A DNA stretch of 56,361 nt from an uncultured Actinomycetes bacterium. Lineage in GTDB: Bacteria > Actinomycetota > Actinomycetes > S36-B12. How positions within the stretch are numbered: position 1 is the first letter of the stretch; each line of letters starts with the position of its first letter. Position numbers and translations under genes: made by a program. Of the stretch, positions 7,885 through 17,109 are shown one piece after another. The DNA is taken from assembly GCA_903960135.1 (NCBI GenBank), contig CAJBZP010000051.1, positions 1-56,361 on the forward strand, written 5' to 3'. The notes beneath the pieces are model-generated. The model worked only from the letters and a program-made list of their open reading frames with translations, made no database searches and was not told where the DNA came from.

Positions 7885-9348
7885 ATGGGAATGAACGAGT
7901 TGCACACCCCGCGACACTGGCCAGCATGGATCGCGGGCCGCGCATCGGATTCAGGTACTCGAGCTGAGGTGACGCACCCAGGTGATGGGTCGGTGATTGG
8001 CACCTACACGGTGCCGGCTGCTGCCAGTATCGAGGCGGCGATCGAGGGGGCTTGGGCGGTACGCAGGGCGGCCCAGCGCACCTCGGCGGCCCAGCGGGCC
8101 GCGGCGCTCACCCATGTCTCTCGACGCTTGGAGGAGCGCCTTGACGAAGTAGCAGCGTTGATTACCGCAGAGAATGGCAAGCCGCTGACGTGGTCGCGGG
8201 CCGAAGCCACCCGCGCGGTTTCGACCTTTAGATGGGCGGCGGAGGAGGCGCGCCGATTCAACGGCGAGTTCCAGCGGCTAGATACCGAGACGGCCACCGA
8301 GGGCCGCGCCGCGATCATTCGTCGCTTCCCGCATGGTCCGGTCCTTGGGATCTCGCCGTTTAACTTCCCGGTGAACCTGGTGGCTCACAAGATCGCTCCA
8401 GCACTCGCCGTGGGTGCACCGATTGTGGTTAAGCCGGCCCCGGCCACCCCACTTGGTGCGCTGCTGCTCGGTGAGCTGCTGGGTGAAACTGACCTGCCGG
8501 CCGGCATGTTCTCGATCATCCCGGTCGGTAACGAGGTAGCCCCGGCATTGGTAGCCGACCCGAGGCTACCCGTCATTTCTTTCACCGGATCAGAGCCCGT
8601 TGGGTTCGCCATCCAGCGCGAGGTGCCCAATAAGCACATCGTTCTTGAGCTTGGCGGCAATGCCGCTGCGATCGTGCTGGCCGACTACAGCAGCGACAAA
8701 GATCTGCAGTGGGCGGCGCGGCGAATTGCCATGTATGGCAACGCGCAAGCCGGGCAGACATGTGTTTCAGTCCAGCGCATATTCGTTGCTGAGTCGGTTG
8801 CCGAAGCATTTACCGAACGGCTAATCGAAAGTGTGCACGCCCTGGTTAAGGGCTCGCCTTGGGACGCTGCGACCGAAGTCGGCCCCATGATCAGCGAGGT
8901 GGCCGCGGCGCGCGTTGACGAGTGGGTGCAAGAAGCGGTTGCGGCCGGAGCCCAAGTGCTGGCAGGTGGTTCGCGCAATGGCACCTCAATCGAGCCAACC
9001 CTGCTCGCCAATGTCGACCCATCGGTTCGAGTCTCCTGCGAAGAGGTATTTGGCCCGGTGATGTCAATACAGGTAATCAAGGATCTAGACGAAGGCATTG
9101 ACCTAGTCAACAATTCGAGGTTCGGCCTGCAAACCGGCCTTTTCACTCACGATATTCAAGAGATCTTTCGTGCGCACCGCGAGCTTGAGGTGGGCGGTGT
9201 GATCATCGGCGATGCACCTACCTTCCGTGCCGACCAAATGCCGTACGGCGGGATTAAGGCCTCTGGTGTCGGACGCGAAGGCTTGCGGTCGGCGATGACC
9301 GATTTAACCCATGAGCGCGTCCTGGTGCTGACCGACCTCGCGCTGTAA
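7885..9348 (+). CDS. gabD: NAD(P)-dependent aldehyde dehydrogenase, probable succinate-semialdehyde dehydrogenase
   Basis: A 487-residue aldehyde dehydrogenase. The coenzyme region ISPFNFPVNLV is near residue 153 and FTGSEPVG near residue 232. The general-base glutamate is in LELGGN (near residue 254), and the catalytic cysteine is in GQTCVSVQRIF (near residue 291). Together with divergent gabT it would oxidise succinate semialdehyde to succinate. Aminoaldehydes from the polyamine oxidase are an alternative substrate. The ATG at 7885 lies exactly six bases after TAGGTT and is probably leaderless. A second ATG at 7891 is possible. Confidence 0.85.
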   Translation: MGMNELHTPRHWPAWIAGRASDSGTRAEVTHPGDGSVIGTYTVPAAASIEAAIEGAWAVRRAAQRTSAAQRAAALTHVSRRLEERLDEVAALITAENGKPLTWSRAEATRAVSTFRWAAEEARRFNGEFQRLDTETATEGRAAIIRRFPHGPVLGISPFNFPVNLVAHKIAPALAVGAPIVVKPAPATPLGALLLGELLGETDLPAGMFSIIPVGNEVAPALVADPRLPVISFTGSEPVGFAIQREVPNKHIVLELGGNAAAIVLADYSSDKDLQWAARRIAMYGNAQAGQTCVSVQRIFVAESVAEAFTERLIESVHALVKGSPWDAATEVGPMISEVAAARVDEWVQEAVAAGAQVLAGGSRNGTSIEPTLLANVDPSVRVSCEEVFGPVMSIQVIKDLDEGIDLVNNSRFGLQTGLFTHDIQEIFRAHRELEVGGVIIGDAPTFRADQMPYGGIKASGVGREGLRSAMTDLTHERVLVLTDLAL

Positions 9349-9362
9349 CTTTCGCGTAAGTC

Positions 9363-9368
9363 TAAGAT
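9363..9368 (+). promoter_or_regulatory. -10 hexamer for leaderless mRNA of the 9375 gene
   Basis: TAAGAT, six bases (CTCCCC), then ATG 9375. No ribosome site is visible, which is consistent with a leaderless transcript. Confidence 0.5.
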
Positions 9369-9374
9369 CTCCCC

Positions 9375-9674
9375 ATGACCACTCATCTGAACAACCATCA
9401 TCGCGATACCGTTTCCGCGCTATTCGCCCACCCGACCAGCCACAACATCCGCTGGGTCGATGTCATCAGCCTGCTTGAGGCGGTTGGCACCGTTGAAGAA
9501 AAGCACGACGGTCGTTTCCGCATTACCGTGGGCGCGGAAATCGAGGTTTTTGACCGCTCGCACAACAAGGACATTTCAATCGAGCAGGTAATTGATTTTC
9601 GTCGCATGCTCAAGAACGCCGGATACGGGCCGACAGCGCCCAGTACCGTAAAGTCACCAGGCGAGGAAGATTAA
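9375..9674 (+). CDS. Small protein with HicA-like (dsRBD-like) fold pattern
   Basis: A 99-residue protein of unknown function. The stretch from about residue 24 to 87 follows the layout of HicA-type small RNA-binding domains: a helix ending in SLLEAVG, a beta region, a basic H/N-rich turn (RSHNKDIS) and a terminal helix ending in LKNAGY. It lacks an obvious HicB partner. The following gene is an eRF1-domain-like protein instead, two bases downstream. The similarity is judged by eye and is weak, so a toxin function should not be assumed. It could also be a stand-alone regulator. The start follows a six-base leaderless spacer. Confidence 0.6.
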   Translation: MTTHLNNHHRDTVSALFAHPTSHNIRWVDVISLLEAVGTVEEKHDGRFRITVGAEIEVFDRSHNKDISIEQVIDFRRMLKNAGYGPTAPSTVKSPGEED

Positions 9675-9676
9675 TC

Positions 9677-10108
9677 ATGAGTTTTCTGGTTGCGGCAATT
9701 GACTTTCACGAAACTCGGGTTTGGGCGATTGATGCCGATGCCAAGGGTCGCCCGGAAAAGATCGTGGCTGGGGATCCGCAAGGCTATTTCCGGCACCTGC
9801 ATGCGAAGGCCGGTAACCCAGATGGCACCTACCGCGATGACAACGACGAATACTGGAAGTCGATCGCTGAGTCATTAGGCAAATCCGATGGCATCTTGCT
9901 GCTGGGGCACGGCAATGGCAAGGCGAATGCCAGCCATCATTTTGTGGCGTACGCCGAGAAGCATTTTTCTGATGTTGCGGCCAAGTTGATCGCTGATGTG
10001 CGCTGCGATATTGATGACTTAACAGATAGGCAGGTGCTGCGGCTAGCGCAGCAATACTTCGGAACCGAGCCCGATCGCGATTTCGGGGATAGCCGCCGCG
10101 GAGAGTAA
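9677..10108 (+). CDS. eRF1 domain 3-like (baeRF-type) translational machinery protein
   Basis: A 143-residue protein that resembles, from memory, the short bacterial translational-machinery/baeRF family. It starts with a hydrophobic strand and IDFHETRVWAID, then has HLHAKAG, an acidic-aromatic DEYWKSIAESL helix, ILLLGHGNGKA (the equivalent of the family's ITGPGxAK loop), H-rich helices and a final LRLAQQYFG. Members are thought to relate to peptide-release-factor domain 3 and are often linked to ribosome stress. Its partner upstream is the HicA-like small gene. Function in this organism is unknown. Confidence 0.65.
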   Translation: MSFLVAAIDFHETRVWAIDADAKGRPEKIVAGDPQGYFRHLHAKAGNPDGTYRDDNDEYWKSIAESLGKSDGILLLGHGNGKANASHHFVAYAEKHFSDVAAKLIADVRCDIDDLTDRQVLRLAQQYFGTEPDRDFGDSRRGE

Positions 10109-10109
10109 C

Positions 10110-11339
10110 GTGATCCGGCGCATCGTGATCTTGGGCAGTACCGGGTCGATCGGTACTCAGGCCCTTGATGTTGCGGCGCGCAACAGGGAATTGTTCAAGA
10201 TTGTCGGGGTGTCCTCGACCGGCGCCGATATCCCGATGCTGGTAAAGCAGGTACTTGATTTTGCGGTCGAAGCCGTTGCGGTGTCCCGCGCCACCACGGC
10301 GCAGGAGTTGCAGTTAGCCCTTTACGCAGAGGCGAAGGCGCGCGGCTATGGGATCGGAGCTTTCAAGCTGCCCGCAATTTTCGCTGGCCCGGGCGCCGCA
10401 GCCGAGCTTGCGCAGTGGCCCTGCGAGGTAGTACTAAATGGCATCGCAGGTGCAGCCGGTCTCGAACCCACGCTGGCGGCACTTGGCGCTGGTCGGATCT
10501 TGGCCTTGGCGAACAAGGAGTCGCTGATCATCGGCGGCGCCTTGGTCAAGGACCTCGCCGCACCAGGACAGATTGTGCCGGTTGACTCAGAGCACTCCGC
10601 TATCGCGCAAGCCCTCCGAGGCGGTGCCCGCGATGAAGTCCGCCGGCTAGTGCTGACGGCAAGTGGTGGCCCATTTCGTGGCCGCACGCGTGCTGAGTTG
10701 TTGGAAGTCACACCGGCCCAGGCGCTGGCGCACCCAACTTGGACCATGGGTCCACTTGTCACTATCAATTCGGCAACCTTGATGAACAAAGGACTTGAGC
10801 TGATAGAGGCTCACCTGCTATTCGATCTACCACTTGCGGCCATCGAGGTAGTAGTGCACCCGCAGTCGGTGGTGCACTCGATGGTGGAGTTCATTGACGG
10901 GTCAACGCTGGCCCAGGCGAGCCCCCCGGATATGCGATTGCCGATTGCCCTCGGGATGTCCTGGCCGGACCGGATCGCAGGTGCCGGGCCGAGCTGTGAC
11001 TGGTCGAACCCAACCACCTGGGAGTTCTTCCCACTAGATGAGGAAGCCTTCCCGGCTATTGGCTTGGCCCGATTGGCCGGCACCCAGGGGGGCACCGCGC
11101 CAGCGGTATTTAATGGAGCCGACGAAGCCTGCGTGGCGGCGTTCTTGGCCGGCGAGATCGGTTTCTTGGAGATCGTGGATTACGTTAATCAGGTACTCGA
11201 CGAGCACCTGAGCGGGAAATTCGCCGCGGCTGGGGGCAGTTGGGTGCCGGGGAACGAAGTGAGCCTGGAAAGCGTCATAGCGGCAGACAGTTGGGCGCGC
11301 GCACGAGCCCGGGAAATAGCTGGGGAGGGCAGACGCTGA
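10110..11339 (+). CDS. dxr: 1-deoxy-D-xylulose 5-phosphate reductoisomerase
   Basis: The second enzyme of the MEP isoprenoid pathway: NADPH- and metal-dependent rearrangement and reduction of DXP to MEP in the cytoplasm. All landmarks are present across 409 residues. These are the NADPH fingerprint GSTGSIGTQALDV (residues 8-20), ANKESLIIGG, the metal/substrate site VDSEHSAI, the flexible loop TASGGPFRGR, ATLMNKGLELIEAHLLF, and HPQSVVHSMVEF. The GTG start is preceded by GAGAG. The stop overlaps the start of the site-2 protease by one base (TGATG). ispG, a later enzyme of the pathway, lies two genes on, a common actinobacterial arrangement. Confidence 0.96.
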   Translation: MIRRIVILGSTGSIGTQALDVAARNRELFKIVGVSSTGADIPMLVKQVLDFAVEAVAVSRATTAQELQLALYAEAKARGYGIGAFKLPAIFAGPGAAAELAQWPCEVVLNGIAGAAGLEPTLAALGAGRILALANKESLIIGGALVKDLAAPGQIVPVDSEHSAIAQALRGGARDEVRRLVLTASGGPFRGRTRAELLEVTPAQALAHPTWTMGPLVTINSATLMNKGLELIEAHLLFDLPLAAIEVVVHPQSVVHSMVEFIDGSTLAQASPPDMRLPIALGMSWPDRIAGAGPSCDWSNPTTWEFFPLDEEAFPAIGLARLAGTQGGTAPAVFNGADEACVAAFLAGEIGFLEIVDYVNQVLDEHLSGKFAAAGGSWVPGNEVSLESVIAADSWARARAREIAGEGRR

Positions 11340-12661
11340 TGTTGGAAGCACTTGGCATCGTTATTTTCGTGCTCTTAATCGGGGGCTCGATCGCCCTGCA
11401 TGAGCTCGGTCACCTGTTGCCGGCCAAGAGATTCGGCGTCAAGGTCACCGATTACATGATCGGCTTCGGTCCCACGATCTGGTCCAAAGTCAAAGGCGAG
11501 ACCAGGTATGGCCTCAAGGGGATACCGGTCGGTGGTTACATCCGAATGATCGGCATGATTCCACCGGCGAAGGACGATCCAAATGGTGCGCCGCGCAGCA
11601 TGACCACCGGCAAATTCGGAGCCATGGTCGATGATGCCCGCCGCCAGTCACTCGATGAAGTCGGCCCGGGGGATGCGGATCGAGTTTTCTACAAGCTCCC
11701 GGTGCGCAAAAAAGTTGTGGTAATGCTCGGTGGCCCGACCATGAACCTGCTATTCGCCTTCGTGCTGTTCACCATCATGCTGGTCGGCATCGGTCTCCCG
11801 CAGCCAACCTTGCAGGTTGCTGGAGTGGTGCCCTGCACTCCGACACTCGCGCAGCCAACCGGCGAGCCGCTACCGTCTGGGCGATGCCCAACCGGGACGA
11901 CCCTTGCACCAGCTGCGGCGGCGGGGCTGATCGACGGCGATTTGATCACTGCGATCGATGGCGTACCGGCAACCTCGTGGGATGAAGTCACGTCCTGGAT
12001 TCGCGCCCATGGCGACACCACCGTGACCTTGTCCCTGGTGCGAGCGGGGTCGCCGACCGAGGTGCCCATCACAATTGCCACCATTGATCGGCCGCTCTAT
12101 GACGATCGCGGGAATCCCACCGGTGAAACCACTACATCGGGCTACCTCGGAATGCGCCCGGCCTTTGAGTTCGTTTCCCAGCCGTGGTCGAGTGTGCCCG
12201 CCTACATGTGGGATATCACAGTTCAATCGGTGAAGGCATTGATCTCATTACCGATACGACTCTATGAACTAGTCACTGACACCTTGATCGGCGGGGGCGA
12301 GCGGGCAATCGACAGCCCGGTGAGTGTGGTGGGCGTTAGCCGCCTTGGCGGCGAAATCGCGGCAATGGACCAACCCTTGATGGCGAAGGCTGCGACCTTC
12401 CTAGGGCTGGCAGCGTCATTGAACCTCTTCCTGTTCTTGTTCAACCTGCTTCCGGTGCTGCCGCTAGACGGTGGGCACGTGGCCGGCGCCCTCTACGAGG
12501 GGATTCGCCGGTGGCTTGCCAAAGTTCGCCACCGCCCCGATCCTGGCCACGTTGATATTGCCCGATTGCTGCCGGTGGCATATGTCGTTGCCGCCTGCTT
12601 GGTCGGGATGGGGGTAATTGTGATTTGGGCGGATCTGATCAAACCGATCAGCCTGGGCTGA
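11339..12661 (+). CDS. rseP: Site-2 intramembrane zinc metalloprotease (RseP/Rip1 type)
   Basis: An integral membrane protease, about 440 residues, that cleaves membrane-bound anti-sigma factors or similar substrates in regulated intramembrane proteolysis. The zinc site HELGH is near residue 21 in the first membrane helix. The third ligand lies in the LDGG motif of LPVLPLDGGHV near residue 377. NLLFAFVLF and a GGP turn (about residues 129-140) precede a PDZ-like domain at about residues 195-260. The open frame extends back to 11240, but the ATG at 11339 starts right at the hydrophobic first helix. It follows GGGGAGG and overlaps the dxr stop, so it is translationally coupled to dxr. Confidence 0.93.
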   Translation: MLEALGIVIFVLLIGGSIALHELGHLLPAKRFGVKVTDYMIGFGPTIWSKVKGETRYGLKGIPVGGYIRMIGMIPPAKDDPNGAPRSMTTGKFGAMVDDARRQSLDEVGPGDADRVFYKLPVRKKVVVMLGGPTMNLLFAFVLFTIMLVGIGLPQPTLQVAGVVPCTPTLAQPTGEPLPSGRCPTGTTLAPAAAAGLIDGDLITAIDGVPATSWDEVTSWIRAHGDTTVTLSLVRAGSPTEVPITIATIDRPLYDDRGNPTGETTTSGYLGMRPAFEFVSQPWSSVPAYMWDITVQSVKALISLPIRLYELVTDTLIGGGERAIDSPVSVVGVSRLGGEIAAMDQPLMAKAATFLGLAASLNLFLFLFNLLPVLPLDGGHVAGALYEGIRRWLAKVRHRPDPGHVDIARLLPVAYVVAACLVGMGVIVIWADLIKPISLG

Positions 12662-12667
12662 TCACCG

Positions 12668-12720
12668 CCCAAATTTGGGATTTCACGACGAAAACGCGCG
12701 CACCCAGCGATGACGCGCGT
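12668..12720. repeat. Two inverted repeats between rseP and the 12763 gene
   Basis: CCCAAATTTGGG (12668-12679) is a perfect 12-base palindrome. ACGCGCG (12694-12700) and CGCGCGT (12714-12720) form a 7-bp stem with a 13-base loop. No T-run follows, so a classical terminator is not supported. An operator or a weak terminator is possible. Confidence 0.4.
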
Positions 12721-12750
12721 CGTAAACCGTGATTGACGGACGTAAGGGTT

Positions 12751-12756
12751 TATGTT
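12751..12756 (+). promoter_or_regulatory. -10 hexamer for leaderless mRNA of the 12763 gene
   Basis: TATGTT, six bases (GCACCC), then ATG 12763. This supports the shorter start over the upstream TTG at 12733. Confidence 0.5.
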
Positions 12757-12762
12757 GCACCC

Positions 12763-13233
12763 ATGGGTGTCCTGATTTTGCCGATTGTGCTGGTGCTGGC
12801 TTGGGTCTTTGCACTCCTTGGTTGGTCGCCGATAGGCGGTCAGGCCGGTGACGACTTCGCCGATTCGGCAATGCGCTGGATGCTGTTCTTGCCGGTGGGT
12901 ATTCAGTTCATCGTGAGCGGGTTCATGCATACGGTATTTGCCAAGTCCACCGCAAAAGGGATCGGTTGGGTGACCAACGGGTTCCAGTACGAAATCGGCT
13001 TTGTGTGTTGGGGTCTAGGGGTCGCGGGCCTGCTGGCAATGACGCGTGGGCCCGAGGCCTGGTTGGTCATCAGTGTGCCGGTGATTATCTTCTTGCTACT
13101 TGCCGGCGTCCAGCACATTAAGCAGATGGCGGTCGAGAAGAACTTCAAGCCGGGTAATTCGCTGATTTTGCTATATGACTTCGGCCTCCCAATCTCCCTC
13201 ATCGCCTTGCTCCTTGCGACCCAATCGGTGTAG
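12763..13233 (+). CDS. Small integral membrane protein of unknown function (possibly DUF6790-like)
   Basis: A 156-residue protein with four or so hydrophobic segments: an N-terminal helix of about 20 residues, then segments near 45-60, 80-100 and 130-155. A polar HIKQM...EKNFKPGNS loop separates the last two. A conserved-looking F-H-T-V-F motif (SGFMHTVFAKSTAKGIGW) resembles the DUF6790 group from memory, but I am not certain. I find no catalytic motif. The start is set by the TATGTT-N6-ATG geometry. Confidence 0.75.
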   Translation: MGVLILPIVLVLAWVFALLGWSPIGGQAGDDFADSAMRWMLFLPVGIQFIVSGFMHTVFAKSTAKGIGWVTNGFQYEIGFVCWGLGVAGLLAMTRGPEAWLVISVPVIIFLLLAGVQHIKQMAVEKNFKPGNSLILLYDFGLPISLIALLLATQSV

Positions 13234-13272
13234 TTGGCCTGATGGCGGCATGCGCCCCGGTGGGCGTTCAGG

Positions 13273-13278
13273 GATACT
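13273..13278 (+). promoter_or_regulatory. -10 hexamer for leaderless ispG mRNA
   Basis: GATACT, six bases (GGGCCC), then GTG 13285. No Shine-Dalgarno sequence is present. Confidence 0.42.
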
Positions 13279-13284
13279 GGGCCC

Positions 13285-14442
13285 GTGAGCATTGATTTAG
13301 GGATCCCGCTGCCACCGCCGGCGGTCTTGGCGCCGCGGCGCAAGACCCGGCAGATCTTGCTGAAGCACCCGACCCACCCGGTGCCGGTGGGTGGCGACGC
13401 ACCGATCAGTGTGCAATCGATGTGTACGACCTTGACTTCAGATGTCAACGCCACTTTGCAGCAGATAGCCGAGCTCACGGCCGCAGGCTGTCAGGTCGTG
13501 CGTGTCGCGGTCCCGAGCCAAGATGATGCCGATGCGCTACCGGAGATCGCCCGCAAATCTGGGATCCCGGTGATTGCCGATATTCACTTTCAGCCGAAGT
13601 ATGTTTTCGCCGCACTTGATGCGGGCTGCGCAGGGGTGCGCGTTAATCCTGGCAATATCAAGGCCTTTGACGACAAAGTCGCTGAGATCGCCAAAGCCGC
13701 AGGTGATCTCGGTACCCCGATCCGGATCGGGGTAAATGCCGGCTCACTTGACCCGCGACTGCTCAAGAAGTACGGCAAAGCCACCCCGGAGGCACTTGTT
13801 GAGTCGGCGCTGTGGGAGGCCTCACTTTTTGAGGAGCATGGCTTCGGCGACATCAAGATCTCGGTAAAGCACCACGACCCGGTGATCATGGTTGAGGCGT
13901 ATACCCAGTTGGCGGCGCAGTGCGACTACCCGCTGCACCTAGGTGTTACCGAAGCCGGCCCGACTTTCCAAGGCACCATCAAATCATCGGTGGCATTCGG
14001 CGCACTCTTGAGCCGCGGGATCGGCGACACCATCCGAGTCTCGCTCTCGGCGCCGCCGGTTGAAGAGGTCAAAGTCGGTAACCAGATTTTGGAGTCGTTG
14101 AATTTGCGGCAGCGCGGGTTGGAGATTGTCTCGTGCCCGTCCTGCGGTCGTGCCCAAGTCGACGTCTACACCTTGGCGGAGCAGGTAACGGCAGGGCTTG
14201 AGGGCCTAGACGTGCCACTTCGTGTCGCGGTAATGGGTTGCGTTGTCAACGGGCCGGGCGAAGCCCGTGAGGCAGACCTCGGGGTTGCGTCCGGCAATGG
14301 CAAAGGCCAGATTTTTGTCCGTGGTGAAGTCATCAAGACGGTCCCCGAGGCGCAGATTGTCGAAACATTGATCGAAGAAGCACTTAAGTTGGCCGAACAG
14401 ATGGGTGATGTTACTGGCGACCCGATCGTCACCACGGCCTAA
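13285..14442 (+). CDS. ispG: 4-hydroxy-3-methylbut-2-enyl-diphosphate synthase
   Basis: The iron-sulfur enzyme of the MEP pathway that converts MEcPP to HMBPP in the cytoplasm. Landmarks across 385 residues are [13 protein letters not shown] near residue 46, [13 protein letters not shown] near residue 96, and the cluster-binding cysteines in SCPSCGRAQ (near residue 281) and [11 protein letters not shown] (near residue 317). The order after dxr and the site-2 protease is conserved in actinobacteria. The GTG start follows GATACT by six bases and is probably leaderless. Confidence 0.96.
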   Translation: MSIDLGIPLPPPAVLAPRRKTRQILLKHPTHPVPVGGDAPISVQSMCTTLTSDVNATLQQIAELTAAGCQVVRVAVPSQDDADALPEIARKSGIPVIADIHFQPKYVFAALDAGCAGVRVNPGNIKAFDDKVAEIAKAAGDLGTPIRIGVNAGSLDPRLLKKYGKATPEALVESALWEASLFEEHGFGDIKISVKHHDPVIMVEAYTQLAAQCDYPLHLGVTEAGPTFQGTIKSSVAFGALLSRGIGDTIRVSLSAPPVEEVKVGNQILESLNLRQRGLEIVSCPSCGRAQVDVYTLAEQVTAGLEGLDVPLRVAVMGCVVNGPGEAREADLGVASGNGKGQIFVRGEVIKTVPEAQIVETLIEEALKLAEQMGDVTGDPIVTTA

Positions 14443-14455
14443 TCGACATCCGCCC

Positions 14456-15310
14456 ATGACAATCGACAATCTGCTGACCGGTGTGGTCCGAGGGATTGGC
14501 TCAGGTGACCTCGCCCAGGTGCAGGCCCTCCTCGCGGCCGACCCGGTTGTGAACTGTTTCGTTGATTCGCGAGTAAGAATCGCGGGCACTGATCCGTGGC
14601 GCCTCGGCGGCGACCTATGGGGCTATTTCACCGATGACCGGTTGCATTCGATGGTTTATGTGGGTGCCAACCTCGTCCCAATCGCAACAACGCCGTCATC
14701 GCGTGCCGCCTTCGCCGATCGACTGCGCCCGCTGCCGCGGCGCTGCTCATCATTTGTCGGGCCCGCCGAGGAGGTACAAGACCTATGGCGATTACTCGAG
14801 CCCGCGTGGGGGCCGGCCCGTGAGGTCCGGTCAAATCAACCGTTCTTGGCCATGAGTTCATCACCTCTGGTCGCCGCGGATGTGCGTGTGCAGGTAGCCA
14901 CGCTGGCCGACCTAGACCTGCTGGTGCCGGCCTGTGTGGAGATGTTTACCGATGAAGTTGGGGTTTCGCCGGTCTCGGGTGGGGCGGCCGGTGGCTACCG
15001 CGCTCGCATCGCGGAGATTATTCGAGCGGGCCATGCACTAGCGCGAATCGACGATGGCGAAGTTATCTTCAAGGCGGAGATTGGTTCGGCTACCGGAGCG
15101 GCCTGCCAGGTGCAGGGCGTGTGGGTAGCACCGGCCTATCGCGGACGCGGTCTGGCGGCGCCGGGGATGTCGGCGGTCGTAAATATCGCCCGAGCAACTA
15201 TCGCGCCGGCTGTTTCCCTGTATGTAAATGACTTCAATTTCTCCGCGCGAAAGGCCTACGCCCGGGTCGGATTCGAGCAATCTGAAACCTTCACGACCGT
15301 GCTCTTCTGA
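14456..15310 (+). CDS. GNAT acetyltransferase with N-terminal DUF4081 domain
   Basis: A 284-residue protein usually found between ispG and proS in actinobacteria. The N-terminal half (about residues 5-130) matches the DUF4081 pattern, with DPVVNCFVDSRV and a conserved aspartate-rich turn. The C-terminal half is a GNAT fold: the acetyl-CoA loop is VWVAPAYRGRGLAAPG (about residues 221-236), followed by NDFNFSARKAYARVGF. The acetyl acceptor is unknown. I chose the ATG at 14456, 14 bases after the ispG stop. The longer frame runs inside ispG. I see no separate promoter, so co-transcription with ispG is likely. Confidence 0.87.
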   Translation: MTIDNLLTGVVRGIGSGDLAQVQALLAADPVVNCFVDSRVRIAGTDPWRLGGDLWGYFTDDRLHSMVYVGANLVPIATTPSSRAAFADRLRPLPRRCSSFVGPAEEVQDLWRLLEPAWGPAREVRSNQPFLAMSSSPLVAADVRVQVATLADLDLLVPACVEMFTDEVGVSPVSGGAAGGYRARIAEIIRAGHALARIDDGEVIFKAEIGSATGAACQVQGVWVAPAYRGRGLAAPGMSAVVNIARATIAPAVSLYVNDFNFSARKAYARVGFEQSETFTTVLF

Positions 15311-15330
15311 GTAACGCGGCCCCTGGCCGA

Positions 15331-15336
15331 TAGGGT
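15331..15336 (+). promoter_or_regulatory. -10 hexamer for leaderless proS mRNA
   Basis: TAGGGT, six bases (TTAGCG), then ATG 15343. No ribosome site is seen. Confidence 0.5.
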
Positions 15337-15342
15337 TTAGCG

Positions 15343-17106
15343 ATGCTGCGAATGTCGACACTGTTTCTGCGGACCCTGCGTGAGGATCCGGCGGATGCGG
15401 AGGTGCCAAGCCACCGGTTGCTGGTGCGCGCAGGTTATGTGCGAAGGATCGCCCCGGGTGTCTTTTCGTGGCTGCCCCTTGGCTACTTGGTCTACCGCAA
15501 TATTGAGAACATTATTCGCGATGAAATGGATCGAGCCGGGTTCCAAGAGGTGCATTTTCCGTCGCTACTGCCGCGGGAGCCGTATGAATTAACCGGCCGT
15601 TGGACCGAGTATGGCGATACCTTGTTTCGACTTCAGGATCGGCGAAAAGGCGATTACCTGCTAGGGCCAACGCATGAGGAGATGTTCACCCTGCTGGTTA
15701 AAGGTGAGTACTCGTCGTACAAAGACTTACCGCTGGTGATTTACCAGATTCAGACCAAGTTTCGCGATGAGGCGCGTCCGCGTGCTGGGATTTTGCGCGG
15801 CCGGGAGTTTGTCATGAAGGATTCTTATTCCTTCGATATTGACGATGCCGGCCTTGAGCAGTCCTATCAGCGTCATCGCGATGCCTATATCGATACCTTC
15901 ACCCGCCTTGGCATGCAGTTCGTGATCGTCTCGGCAATGTCTGGGGCCATGGGCGGTTCGGCAAGTGAAGAGTTCTTGGCGCCCACCGAAGTCGGCGAGG
16001 ACACCTTTGTCCGGTGCACTACCTGCGATTACGCCGCGAACGTTGAGGCGGTGGTGACTCCCACACCGGCCCCACTTGATTACTCATCGGTACCGGCAGC
16101 CCATGCGGAGAAGACTCCTGACACACCGACTATCGCTGCACTTGTCGAGCATTCGAATGAGCGCGCCGATTTGGCCAGGTCCGATCGCCCATGGACCGCG
16201 GCTGACACGTTGAAGAACATTGTTTTCATGGTCAAAGGTCCAGACGGTGTTGAGAGCGCCTTGGCGGTCGGGCTGCCAGGTGATCGCGAAGTTGATATGA
16301 AGCGCCTTGAGGCGGTATTGCAGCCGGGGGTGCCGAGGCCATTCGAGGAGCCCGATTTTGCGAAGTACCCGACTTTGATGAAGGGCTATATCGGCCCGGG
16401 GGTTTTGGGTGCGGCTAATTCATCGGGGATCCAATACTTAGTCGACCCGCGGATCGTGACGGGTACCCGATGGGTAACCGGTGCGGATGCGACCGGGTCA
16501 CATGTCTACGACCTGGTGGCGGGGCGCGATTTCACTCCGGATGGCGTTATCGAAGTCGCTGAAGTCCTTGCCGGCGACAGTTGCCCGAAATGTGGGAGTG
16601 GGCTGGCGTTGGCTCGCGGTATTGAGATCGGTCACATTTTCCAATTGGGGCGCAAGTACGCGCAGGCCCTGGGCCTAAAGGTGCTCGACGAAAATGGCCA
16701 GCTGGTAACCGTCACTATGGGCTCCTACGGCATCGGGGTGTCACGCGCGGTAGCCGCGGTTGCCGAGCAGTCACATGACGAGAAGGGCCTGATCTGGCCG
16801 CGCGAGGTGGCTCCGGCCGATATTCATTTGATTGCTACGGGCAAGGAGGACGCCCCATTTGCAGCGGCCGAGTTGCTGGCCGGGCAACTTGAGGAGGCTG
16901 GCCTTCGGGTGCTTTATGACGACCGCCGCGGAGTTTCGCCCGGTGTTAAGTTCAATGACTCAGAACTTATCGGGGTGCCCACGATCGTTGTAGTCGGAAA
17001 GCGCCTGGTTGAGGGATTCATCGAGGTGAAGGACCGTCGCACGGGGGAGCGAACCGATATTGCCATCGCCGAGGCCGTGCCGGCACTGTTGGAAGTTTGC
17101 GAATAA
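15343..17106 (+). CDS. proS: Prolyl-tRNA synthetase (bacterial type)
   Basis: A class II aminoacyl-tRNA synthetase charging tRNA(Pro) in the cytoplasm. At 587 residues it has the bacterial architecture with the editing (INS) domain inserted between motifs 2 and 3. Motif 2 reads [17 protein letters not shown] near residue 140, and KDSYSF follows. The insertion spans about residues 225-385 and carries a YbaK-like core. Motif 3 and GSYGIGVSR appear near residue 465. The anticodon-binding domain ends the protein ([10 protein letters not shown]...VGKR). The start is fixed by TAGGGT-N6-ATG. Confidence 0.97.
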   Translation: MLRMSTLFLRTLREDPADAEVPSHRLLVRAGYVRRIAPGVFSWLPLGYLVYRNIENIIRDEMDRAGFQEVHFPSLLPREPYELTGRWTEYGDTLFRLQDRRKGDYLLGPTHEEMFTLLVKGEYSSYKDLPLVIYQIQTKFRDEARPRAGILRGREFVMKDSYSFDIDDAGLEQSYQRHRDAYIDTFTRLGMQFVIVSAMSGAMGGSASEEFLAPTEVGEDTFVRCTTCDYAANVEAVVTPTPAPLDYSSVPAAHAEKTPDTPTIAALVEHSNERADLARSDRPWTAADTLKNIVFMVKGPDGVESALAVGLPGDREVDMKRLEAVLQPGVPRPFEEPDFAKYPTLMKGYIGPGVLGAANSSGIQYLVDPRIVTGTRWVTGADATGSHVYDLVAGRDFTPDGVIEVAEVLAGDSCPKCGSGLALARGIEIGHIFQLGRKYAQALGLKVLDENGQLVTVTMGSYGIGVSRAVAAVAEQSHDEKGLIWPREVAPADIHLIATGKEDAPFAAAELLAGQLEEAGLRVLYDDRRGVSPGVKFNDSELIGVPTIVVVGKRLVEGFIEVKDRRTGERTDIAIAEAVPALLEVCE

Positions 17107-17109
17107 CCC

